DNA from: Clostridia bacterium
GTDB taxonomy: Bacteria > Bacillota > Clostridia > Christensenellales > Aristaeellaceae
Length of the DNA: 6,305 nt
Direction of reading: 5' to 3'
Assembly: GCA_016297535.1 (NCBI GenBank)
Contig: JAEDGL010000138.1
Coordinates: forward strand, 1 to 6,305
Every line of letters begins with the position of its first letter. Within the stretch, counting starts at the first letter, position 1. Positions 1-4,864 of this stretch are shown piece by piece. The translations under genes and the position numbers were made by a program. Under the pieces are notes generated by a model. That model did not search any database and was not told where the DNA came from. It was given only the letters and a program-made list of their open reading frames with translations.

Positions 1-498
1 AAGGAGGAAAAAGAAAAAACGGCGGAGTTTCTCCTCACGCATCCCATCAGCCGCCGCAAAGTCATTACCGAAAAGCTGATCGCCGTTTTTCTGCAGATTA
101 CAGCGATGAATCTAATGATTTACGCGCTTTCCATTGGATCCATCGCCGCTATTCATGAACAAATTCCGTGGAAAGAGATCAATCTGCTGCATCTGGCTTA
201 CTATCTTGTGCAGGTGGAGCTGGCGGGAATCTGCTTTGGCATTTCGGCATTTTTGCGCAGCGGCAGCGCCGGTGTAGGCCTTGGATTGGCAGCAATGATG
301 TATTTTGTGAATCTGATTGCCAATATTGCGCCGGCTGCAGAAGGCCTGAAATACATCACCCCGTTTGGCTACTGCGAGGGAGCGGATATTGTAACAAACG
401 GCAGGATTGACTGCACGATGGTTGCCATCGGTTTAGCACTGTGCGTTGCAGGCATTGCGGCAGCTTATCTGCACTATACCAGAAAAGATATCCGGTAG
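1..498 (+). CDS. ABC-2 type transporter permease, C-terminal part (5' end outside window)
   Basis: The reading frame is open from the first base, so the gene starts before the window; 165 residues are visible. The segment opens with a charged cytoplasmic stretch, KEEKEKTAEFLLTHPISRRK (residues 1-20), of the type 'K-T-AEFLLT-PISR' seen in ABC-2 family permeases between the first two membrane segments. Hydrophobic, probably membrane-spanning segments follow at about 27-51, 62-86, 89-111 and 139-158, with a 'YITPFGY' turn (118-124) before the last helix and a short basic C-terminus (YTRKDIR). Such permeases pair with a separate ATPase and export drugs, peptides or lipids; the ATPase would be expected upstream, outside the window. 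The substrate cannot be read from this fragment. An internal ATG at 106 lies inside the conserved region and is not the likely start. The gene converges on metQ. Confidence 0.8.
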   Translation, partial: KEEKEKTAEFLLTHPISRRKVITEKLIAVFLQITAMNLMIYALSIGSIAAIHEQIPWKEINLLHLAYYLVQVELAGICFGISAFLRSGSAGVGLGLAAMMYFVNLIANIAPAAEGLKYITPFGYCEGADIVTNGRIDCTMVAIGLALCVAGIAAAYLHYTRKDIR

Positions 499-545
499 GC
501 ATTCCTCAGGCCCCGGCAGGGAATCAGTAACCGGGAAAACGGGAA

Positions 546-577
546 AACGGCGCATTCTCAAATGAGGCTGCGCCGTT
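546..577. repeat. Palindrome A, left copy of the bracketing hairpin
   Basis: Stem AACGGCGCA (546-554) pairs with TGCGCCGTT (569-577). One mismatch follows, then an inner TCTC/GAGG stem (556-559 with 564-567, one G-T pair) around a 4-base loop. It matches the hairpin at 751-784 in about 30 of 32 positions. It lies 48 bp after the permease stop, but no T-run follows it, so a terminator role is weak. Confidence 0.6.
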
Positions 578-607
578 CCAGTTTATCGAAAAATTCTACA
601 GGGAGTT

Positions 608-633
608 GTCAGAGGGGCCGCAGCCCCTCTGAC
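608..633. repeat. Perfect 11-bp inverted repeat (hairpin B)
   Basis: GTCAGAGGGGC (608-618), loop CGCA, GCCCCTCTGAC (623-633). The stem is a perfect 11 bp and GC-rich. No T-run follows on either strand, so it is not a classical terminator. Confidence 0.7.
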
Positions 634-645
634 TTTGGTTCGTAT

Positions 646-664
646 CGCCCGGCTTTGCCGGGCG
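646..664. repeat. Perfect 8-bp inverted repeat (hairpin C)
   Basis: CGCCCGGC (646-653), loop TTT, GCCGGGCG (657-664). It shares the core GGC-TTT-GCC with hairpin D just downstream, suggesting the two are related units. Confidence 0.65.
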
Positions 665-672
665 GGCGGGGA

Positions 673-693
673 GTTTTCGGCTTTGCCGAAAAC
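673..693. repeat. Perfect 9-bp inverted repeat (hairpin D)
   Basis: GTTTTCGGC (673-681), loop TTT, GCCGAAAAC (685-693). It has the same CGGC-TTT-GCCG core as hairpin C, 9 bp away. Confidence 0.65.
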
Positions 694-707
694 ATTTCCG
701 CCAGTTC

Positions 708-746
708 CTGGCAGAAAAGATCGCCGCAGGCGAGCTTTTTTGCCAG
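708..746. terminator. Long hairpin E with T-run, possible bidirectional terminator
   Basis: The arms CTGGCA (708-713) and TGCCAG (741-746) enclose an inner stem AAAAGATCGCC (715-725) / GGCGAGCTTTT (729-739) with one mismatch and loop GCA. The 3' arm carries six T (736-741), and the minus-strand reading ends in four T. It could stop transcription from either convergent gene. A smaller hairpin, GCCAG-TTC-CTGGC (700-712), competes with it. Confidence 0.5.
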
Positions 747-750
747 TCTG

Positions 751-784
751 AAACGGCGCAGTCTCAAACGAGGCTGCGCCGTTT
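751..784. terminator. Hairpin F, likely terminator after metQ and right copy of the bracketing palindrome
   Basis: AAACGGCGCAG (751-761) pairs with CTGCGCCGTTT (774-784). The stem continues inward as TCTC/GAGG with one G-T pair, giving about 15 bp and loop AAAC. It begins 22 bp past the metQ stop, where a terminator for metNIQ is expected, although only three T follow on that strand. The + strand has four T (782-785). It is near-identical to the palindrome at 546-577. Confidence 0.6.
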
Positions 785-805
785 TGCTAAATCATCGGTT
801 TGGAA

Positions 806-1618
806 TTATTCGGCGGGGGTAAAGGTGGGGGCAAAGCCGGCGTTCACGATCAGGTCGTACACCTTCTGGGTGTAGATTACCTTTTCCAGTGCCTTCACCC
901 AATCAGCCTCGGCGTTCTCGGGCTTGACAACCACGATGTTCACATAGGCCTGAGCGGCTTCGCTATCGGCGGCTTCCACATACAGGCCGTCTACATTGGG
1001 AATCAGGTCCACCAGGGTGGCGTTGTTGCCGTTGATCACGGCGTAGGCCACGTCGGCACGGGAGCCGGGGATCAGCTCAGCGTTGAGCTCAACAATCTCC
1101 AGGTTGTAGGGATTTTCCACGATGTCGATGGGGGTGCAGGTGCTTTCCAGCGTGGTGCCCTCGGGCAGCTTGATCAGACCGGCGTTCTGCAGCAGAAGCA
1201 GGGCGCGGTTCTCGTTTACGGGGTCGTTGGGCACGGCAATGGTATCGCCCTCGGCAATTTCATCCAGGCTGGTCTTGGTGCCGGCGTAAAGGGCCATGGG
1301 CTCGAAGTGGGTGTAGATAACGGCTACCAGCTGATCCGCCTCGGAGGCATCGGCATTATAGCTGGCCAGATAGGGGATGTGCTGGAAGAAGTTGGCCATC
1401 ACATCGCCGGCTGCGGTCGCGGGGTTTTCCACCACATAGTCGGATACAACGGTCAGCTGCAGCTCGTAGCCAAGCTCCTTAAGGTCGTCCTCCACCAGCT
1501 GCAGCACCTCGGCATGAGGATTCTCGGTAGCGATGATGGACAGCGGTTCAAGGGCAAACGCGGAGGTCAGGGACAGGGAAAGCGCCAGGGCCAGTACCAG
1601 AGCAACGATCTTTTTCAT
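806..1618 (-). CDS. metQ: MetQ-like methionine-binding protein of the NlpA family, without a lipobox
   Basis: This is the substrate-binding protein of the MetNIQ importer; it captures methionine outside the membrane and delivers it to MetI. The 270-residue length is normal. Family landmarks include PHAEVL (34-39), DYVVEN (60-65), MANFFQHIPYL (74-84), HFEPM (104-108), VPNDPVNENRALLLL (129-143), DIVENP (165-170) and VINGNNA (194-200). The start is fixed by AAAGGAG (1627-1633), 8 bases upstream. The signal peptide is clear (MKK, a Leu/Ala-rich core, then AFA at 20-22, probable cleavage before L23). Family members normally carry a Leu-x-x-Cys lipobox there; this one has no cysteine near the N-terminus, its only Cys being C161. 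It may therefore be secreted rather than lipid-anchored. It is the last gene of metNIQ, 21 bp after metI. D- versus L-methionine or cystine preference cannot be read from sequence. Confidence 0.9.
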   Translation of the reverse strand: MKKIVALVLALALSLSLTSAFALEPLSIIATENPHAEVLQLVEDDLKELGYELQLTVVSDYVVENPATAAGDVMANFFQHIPYLASYNADASEADQLVAVIYTHFEPMALYAGTKTSLDEIAEGDTIAVPNDPVNENRALLLLQNAGLIKLPEGTTLESTCTPIDIVENPYNLEIVELNAELIPGSRADVAYAVINGNNATLVDLIPNVDGLYVEAADSEAAQAYVNIVVVKPENAEADWVKALEKVIYTQKVYDLIVNAGFAPTFTPAE

Positions 1619-1639
1619 AGGGGGATCTCCTTTCGTTTG

Positions 1640-2302
1640 TTAGCGGTGTTTATGGTCCAGGCGGCGCGTGGCGCGGCCGCCGAAGACGGTGATGATTTGA
1701 ACCAGGGCAACCAGCAGCAGGCTTGCGGAATACATCACATCAAACTTGCGCACGTTCAGGCCCTTGACGATGGCCAGCGAACCCAGTCCGCCGCCGCCCG
1801 CGGCGCTGGCCATGGCGGTATAGCCCAGAATGGTGGTTACGCAGATGGCTGCGCCGTTTACCAGCGAGGGCACCGCCTCGGGCAAAAGAACCTTGCGGAT
1901 GATTTGCCAGTTGGTGGAGCCCATGGACTGGGCGGCCTCGATGATGCCGTGATCCACCTCGTCCAGCGAGCCTTCCACCATGCGCGCGATATAGGGGAAC
2001 GCGCTGATGATGAGCGGGAAGACGATGGATTTGGTGCCGATGGCGGTGCCGATGACCGCGCGGGTAACGGGGAAAAGCACGGCCAGCATGATAATGAAGG
2101 GAATGGAACGCAGGAAATTGATGACTACGCCCAGAATGGCGTTAAACGTGGGCGCCTGCATAATGCCGCCCTTGCGGGTTACCACCAGCAGCACGCCCAG
2201 CGGCAAACCCACCACATACGCAATCAGGCTGGACCAGAACGTCATATACAGGGTTTCCACCGTGCTGTCCCACAGCAGGGGAAGAAGCTTTTCCCAGGTC
2301 AC
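1640..2302 (-). CDS. metI: MetI methionine ABC transporter permease
   Basis: This integral membrane permease forms the methionine channel and couples to MetN. The 220-residue length fits the family. Five hydrophobic segments are visible at about 20-42, 55-79, 88-106, 148-168 and 188-208. The EAA loop that docks on the ATPase reads EAAQSMG (122-128), followed by KVLLPEA (137-143). The sequence GYTAMASAAGGGGLGSLAI (160-178) is the MetI hallmark near the C-terminus. The start is a GTG, not an ATG: it overlaps the metN stop as GTGA (4-bp overlap, 2299-2302), and an AGGAGG lies 10 bases upstream (2313-2318), inside metN. The only nearby ATG is in another frame. The overlap implies translational coupling with metN. 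Confidence 0.95.
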   Translation of the reverse strand: MTWEKLLPLLWDSTVETLYMTFWSSLIAYVVGLPLGVLLVVTRKGGIMQAPTFNAILGVVINFLRSIPFIIMLAVLFPVTRAVIGTAIGTKSIVFPLIISAFPYIARMVEGSLDEVDHGIIEAAQSMGSTNWQIIRKVLLPEAVPSLVNGAAICVTTILGYTAMASAAGGGGLGSLAIVKGLNVRKFDVMYSASLLLVALVQIITVFGGRATRRLDHKHR

Positions 2303-3300
2303 GGCACATGTACCTCCTCAACCGTCATGCCCAGTCCGCGCAGATATTCCACCATCTGCTGCACCTCAAAGGGGTCGTCGGGACGGGCGATCATCATTTG
2401 GCCATAGGCCTTCTGGTTCAGCTGGCGGATGTCTGCGGAGAGGATGTTTACCTCCAGCCCCAACTCCCTGACCAGCTTGCTGATAATGGGCTGCTCGGCG
2501 CTTTCGCCGTCAAACACGATGCGGATGGCCGACTGCGGGGGAATTTCCTCCTGATCGGGCAGAATACCAAACAGCCTGCGTCCGGCGGCGGATTTGGTGT
2601 GCATGAAGACATCATCCACGCTGCCCTGCTCGGCCAGCATTCCGCCGTCTAGAATGGCCACCTTGTTGCAGATCTGGCGAATGACGGCCATCTCGTGGGT
2701 GATGAGCACCACGGTGATGCCCAGCTCCTGATTGATCTTTTGCAAAAGCGCCAGAATGCTTTGGGTGGTCATGGGATCCAGGGCGCTGGTGGCCTCGTCA
2801 CAAAGCAGCATTTCCGGGTCGCTGGCCAGCGCGCGGGCAATGGCAACGCGCTGCTTCTGGCCGCCGGAGAGCTGGGCGGGGAAGGCGTTGGCCTTGTCCT
2901 CCAAGCCTACGATGCGCAGCAGCTCCATCACGCGTTCGTTGGCCTGCTTTTTGGGCACGCCGGCAATTTCCAGCGGATAGCGCACGTTGCGGGCAACGTT
3001 TTTCTGCATCAGCAGGTTAAACTGCTGAAAGATCATGGCCATGCGGCGGCGCGTGGCGCGCAGCTGCCTTTTATCCATGGCCAGAATGTTCTCGCCGTCA
3101 ATCAGAATCTGCCCGTCCGTGGGCGTATCCAGGCGGTTGAGACAGCGGATCAGCGTGCTTTTGCCCGCGCCGCTCATGCCGATGATGCCGTAGATATCGC
3201 CCTTTTCAATGGTGAGGTTGATATTGGTCAGCGCGTGTACCTCGCCGCCGGGGATGGGGTAGATCTTGCTCAGACCACGAATTTCGATCTGTGGTGTCAT
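2299..3300 (-). CDS. metN: MetN methionine ABC transporter ATPase with NIL domain
   Basis: This cytoplasmic ATPase powers methionine import. With the start at 3300 the protein has 333 residues. Motifs in order: Walker A GMSGAGKST (41-49), Q-loop FQQFNLL (91-97), signature LSGGQKQR (144-151), Walker B with catalytic Glu LLCDEATSALD (165-175) and H-loop ITH (200-202). The C-terminal part, from about 258, is a NIL domain (AIRIVFDG at 258-265 begins it). In characterised MetN proteins this domain binds methionine and shuts the pump off at high internal methionine. I chose 3300 because AAGGAAAGG (3311-3319) lies 10 bases upstream; the in-frame ATG at 3336 would add 12 unconserved residues and sit in the T-run of the attenuator. 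First structural gene of metNIQ, downstream of a leader peptide and terminator. Confidence 0.95.
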   Translation of the reverse strand: MTPQIEIRGLSKIYPIPGGEVHALTNINLTIEKGDIYGIIGMSGAGKSTLIRCLNRLDTPTDGQILIDGENILAMDKRQLRATRRRMAMIFQQFNLLMQKNVARNVRYPLEIAGVPKKQANERVMELLRIVGLEDKANAFPAQLSGGQKQRVAIARALASDPEMLLCDEATSALDPMTTQSILALLQKINQELGITVVLITHEMAVIRQICNKVAILDGGMLAEQGSVDDVFMHTKSAAGRRLFGILPDQEEIPPQSAIRIVFDGESAEQPIISKLVRELGLEVNILSADIRQLNQKAYGQMMIARPDDPFEVQQMVEYLRGLGMTVEEVHVP

Positions 3301-3310
3301 CCTTTGCACA

Positions 3311-3319
3311 CCTTTCCTT
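3311..3319 (-). promoter_or_regulatory. Ribosome binding site that sets the metN start
   Basis: AAGGAAAGG ends 10 bases before the ATG at 3300. It lies downstream of the attenuator T-run, so only read-through transcripts carry it. It favours the 333-residue MetN over the longer in-frame version. Confidence 0.7.
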
Positions 3320-3336
3320 AATCCATCGCTGTCCAC

Positions 3337-3368
3337 AAAAAATCCGCTTCGCGCAATCTGCGAAGCGG
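3337..3368 (-). terminator. Intrinsic terminator (attenuator) in the metN leader
   Basis: On the minus strand CCGCTTCGC (3368-3360) pairs with GCGAAGCGG (3352-3344) across a 7-base loop. One A (3343) and six T (3342-3337) follow. This is a perfect 9-bp GC-rich stem with a U-tract. It lies 19 bp after the leader ORF stop and ends 36 bp before metN, inside the transcript from the metN promoter. It therefore acts before, not after, the operon it belongs to. Confidence 0.85.
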
Positions 3369-3371
3369 CTT

Positions 3372-3389
3372 ACAGCGATTGTAACAATC
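3372..3389 (-). promoter_or_regulatory. Mutually exclusive helices between leader ORF stop and terminator
   Basis: The segment containing CAATCGCTGTAA can pair in at least four ways. GATTG-TTA-CAATC (3389-3377) overlaps the leader stop codon. TTACA-ATCGC-TGTAA (3384-3370) is a local hairpin. ATCGCTGT (3379-3372) matches ACAGCGAT (3332-3325) perfectly over 8 bp, enclosing the whole terminator. CAATC (3381-3377) can also pair with GATTG in the terminator loop (3358-3354). Such competition is what an attenuator needs, but which fold is the antiterminator is not clear by eye. Confidence 0.45.
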
Positions 3390-3468
3390 AAGCGGCGCAA
3401 CACAAATAGCACGGGCCAAAATCGCACGCGCACATCATGTTCATTCGCATGGCACATAGGTTCGTCAC
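3388..3468 (-). CDS. Met/Cys-rich leader peptide (26 aa) of metNIQ
   Basis: This ORF has a GTG start, 26 codons and a TGA stop. The strong ribosome binding site GGGAGGAG (3475-3482) ends 6 bases before the GTG; there is no in-frame ATG closer to it. The peptide is extraordinarily rich in sulfur amino acids: residues 5-15 read CAMRMNMMCAC and 20-24 read CYLCC. Four internal Met and six Cys make ten of the 25 residues after the start. It resembles no protein family I know. Its place between promoter and terminator, ahead of a methionine transporter, indicates a sensor whose translation speed reports Met and Cys tRNA charging. The tandem Met codons 11-12 and the MMCAC run are the likeliest stall site. 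An alternative is a small metal-binding Cys/Met peptide, which would not explain the terminator. Confidence 0.75.
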   Translation of the reverse strand: MTNLCAMRMNMMCACDFGPCYLCCAA

Positions 3469-3474
3469 GTACGA

Positions 3475-3482
3475 CTCCTCCC
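3475..3482 (-). promoter_or_regulatory. Ribosome binding site of the leader peptide
   Basis: GGGAGGAG, close to the ideal anti-16S sequence, lies 6 bases before the GTG at 3468 and about 25 nt from the predicted transcript start. It is stronger than the metN site, which argues that the small ORF is really translated. Confidence 0.75.
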
Positions 3483-3512
3483 TTCCTGCCGGTTACGGCT
3501 GATATTGATGGA

Positions 3513-3541
3513 ATAGTAACACAGTTTGAAAGGGTTGTCAA
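3513..3541 (-). promoter_or_regulatory. Housekeeping-sigma promoter of the metNIQ leader
   Basis: TTGACA (3541-3536) is a perfect -35 box. A 17-bp spacer separates it from TACTAT (3518-3513), preceded by the extended -10 bases TG one base upstream. Transcription would start near 3506. It lies between ahcY and the leader ORF, so metNIQ can be expressed independently of the upstream genes. Confidence 0.8.
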
Positions 3542-3543
3542 CC
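3533..3543. promoter_or_regulatory. 11-bp palindrome over the -35 box, possible operator
   Basis: GGTTGTCAACC is a perfect palindrome with a single central base and covers the -35 hexamer. It could be a repressor site, but the short length and the constraint of the -35 box make chance plausible. Confidence 0.25.
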
Positions 3544-3579
3544 GTTTCTCTATGGATTGGGCGGAAAAACAATGGGAAA

Positions 3580-3610
3580 ACAAGACGCTTCCTGGTTGCC
3601 GGTGTAGCGT
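3580..3610 (-). terminator. Weak possible terminator after ahcY
   Basis: ACGCT (3610-3606) and AGCGT (3589-3585) form a 5-bp stem across a 16-base loop, followed on the minus strand by CTTGTTTTC. The stem is short and the loop long, so some read-through from ahcY into metNIQ is likely. Confidence 0.2.
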
Positions 3611-3614
3611 TGGC

Positions 3615-4853
3615 TTACCCGTGCAGATAGGTTTGCTGCTCGGGGGTGAGCGTGTCGATCTTTACGCCCAGCGCGTTGAGCTTGCGCAGCGCTACCTCCT
3701 GATCGATATCCCTGGGCACATCGTAGAGATCGGGCTTCATGGTTTTGCCCACCTGGGCCATGCGCACGGCGCAGGCAAACTGCAGCGCAAAGCTCATATC
3801 CATAATTTCCACAGGGTGCCCGTCCGCACAGGCCAGGTTTACCAGACGGCCCTCGCCCAGCAGATAAATCTGGCGGCCGTTTTCCAGCGTGTAGCTTTCA
3901 ATGTTTTTGCGGATTTCGCAGCGCTCCTTCGCCATGGCGCGCAGGCCCGCCACATCCACTTCCACATCAAAGTGGCCGGCGTTGCACAAAATGGCGCCAT
4001 CCTTCATTCGCAGCATATGCTGGGGCGTAACCACGCTGTGGCAGCCGGTAACGGTTACAAAAATGTCGCCCAGCGGCGCGGCCTCCTCCATGGGCATTAC
4101 GGTAAAGCCGTCCATGACGGCCTCGATAGCCTTGACGGCGTCCACCTCGGTCACAATCACCTTGGCGCCCATGCCCTTGGCGCGCATGCTTACGCCCTTG
4201 CCGCACCAGCCGTACCCGGCCACGACCACGGTGGAACCGGCCACGTTGAGGTTGGTGGTGCGCATAATGCCATCCCACACGCTCTGGCCGGTGCCGTAGC
4301 GGTTGTCAAACAGATGCTTGCAGTCGGCATCGTTGATGCTGAACATCGGAAAATGGAGTTTTCCGGCCCTGGCACGGTTGCGGATTCGGATAACGCCGGT
4401 GGTGGTTTCCTCACAGCCGCCGCGCAGGTTGACCGCCCATTCGGGATGCTCTTCGTGCAGAATGTGGAGCATATCGCCGCCGTCGTCGATGAGCACATCG
4501 GGCACACAGCTAAGGGCCCTGCACAGATAGCCGTGATATTCTTCCGCGGTGCAGCCGTGGGTGGCGTAGATGTTCACGCCGCTTTCGGCCAGCGCGGCGG
4601 CCACATCATCCTGCGTGGAAAGGGGGTTGCTGCCGGTGGCGTGCACCTCGGCGCCGCATTCGCTGAGCAGCTTGGCCAGATAGGCGGTCTTGGCCTCCAT
4701 GTGTACGGAAAGCGCTACTTTGATACCCTTCATGGCCTGATTGCGCTTGATATCCTCGGCAATGCCGTTAAGCACCGGCATGTGACGGGCGGCCCACTCG
4801 ATTTTCTGTTTTCCCTGCGCGGCAAGGGATGCGTCTTTGATGATGGATGCCAT
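3615..4853 (-). CDS. ahcY: S-adenosylhomocysteine hydrolase (adenosylhomocysteinase)
   Basis: This NAD-dependent cytosolic enzyme splits S-adenosylhomocysteine, the product of SAM-dependent methylation, into adenosine and homocysteine. At 412 residues it is the short form, as in archaea and Thermotoga, lacking the longer C-terminus of the eukaryotic enzyme. Visible motifs: SVHMEAKTA (49-57), GSNPLSTQDDVAAAL (74-88), DDGGD (123-127), GGCEETTTGV (145-154), NDADCKHLFDNRYGTGQS (174-191) with the catalytic Lys179, Asp183 and Asn184, the Rossmann motif GYGWCGKG (213-220), NAGHFD (291-296) and ADGHP (343-347). AGGTGA (4860-4865) lies just before the start and overlaps the stop of the DUF554 gene, so the two are probably co-transcribed. 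Some short-form homologues prefer S-inosylhomocysteine; this cannot be judged here. The homocysteine produced feeds methionine synthesis, linking it to the adjacent metNIQ. Confidence 0.93.
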   Translation of the reverse strand: MASIIKDASLAAQGKQKIEWAARHMPVLNGIAEDIKRNQAMKGIKVALSVHMEAKTAYLAKLLSECGAEVHATGSNPLSTQDDVAAALAESGVNIYATHGCTAEEYHGYLCRALSCVPDVLIDDGGDMLHILHEEHPEWAVNLRGGCEETTTGVIRIRNRARAGKLHFPMFSINDADCKHLFDNRYGTGQSVWDGIMRTTNLNVAGSTVVVAGYGWCGKGVSMRAKGMGAKVIVTEVDAVKAIEAVMDGFTVMPMEEAAPLGDIFVTVTGCHSVVTPQHMLRMKDGAILCNAGHFDVEVDVAGLRAMAKERCEIRKNIESYTLENGRQIYLLGEGRLVNLACADGHPVEIMDMSFALQFACAVRMAQVGKTMKPDLYDVPRDIDQEVALRKLNALGVKIDTLTPEQQTYLHG

Positions 4854-4864
4854 AATCTTTCACC

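Larger units (their letters stand above)
499..805. other. Convergent intergenic region filled with consecutive hairpins
   Basis: This 307-bp gap between the + strand permease and the - strand metQ contains no convincing gene. It holds a perfect 8-bp tandem repeat (CGGGAAAA twice, 532-547), then six palindromes in a row, each listed separately: 546-577, 608-633, 646-664, 673-693, 708-746 and 751-784. The first and last are near-copies of each other. The layout suggests a REP/MITE-like non-coding repeat element, or a stack of bidirectional terminators separating convergent genes; the sequence alone does not decide. Confidence 0.7.
3301..3506 (-). promoter_or_regulatory. Probable attenuation leader of metNIQ (5' UTR)
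   Basis: This untranslated leader of about 205 nt runs from the predicted transcription start (near 3506) to metN. It contains a ribosome binding site, a Met/Cys-rich 26-codon ORF (3388-3468), several mutually exclusive short helices (3370-3389), an intrinsic terminator (3337-3368) and the metN ribosome binding site (3311-3319). The conserved features of a SAM-I riboswitch, and the T-box sequence that pairs with tRNA acceptor ends, are absent. The arrangement matches ribosome-mediated attenuation: stalling in the leader ORF when Met-tRNA or Cys-tRNA is scarce would prevent the terminator from forming. The direction of control is inference. Confidence 0.75.

Noticed and set aside
499..805. CRISPR array
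   Set aside because: The repeats are palindromes of different sequence with no regular repeat-spacer pattern.
562..822. 86-codon + strand frame in the hairpin region
   Set aside because: It translates straight through all the palindromes, ends inside the metQ 3' end and looks like translated repeat DNA.
800..2407. 535-codon open frame on the + strand
   Set aside because: It lies opposite metQ and metI and its translation is rich in Gly, His and Gln without any recognisable domain. The minus-strand frames give clear families with proper ribosome binding sites.
3298..3336. Longer MetN start at the in-frame ATG at 3336
   Set aside because: The extra 12 residues are not typical of MetN, that ATG adjoins the attenuator T-run, and it has no ribosome binding site. 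The ATG at 3300 has one.
3301..3506. SAM riboswitch or T-box before metN
   Set aside because: These are the usual controls for such a gene, so I looked for them. I found neither the SAM-I core nor a T-box motif, and the space is occupied by the leader ORF. A covariance-model search would settle it.
3206..3583. 125-codon minus-strand frame crossing the metN leader
   Set aside because: It runs through the promoter, leader ORF, terminator and into metN in a different frame, has no ribosome binding site at its start and resembles nothing. The 26-codon leader ORF in another frame is better supported.
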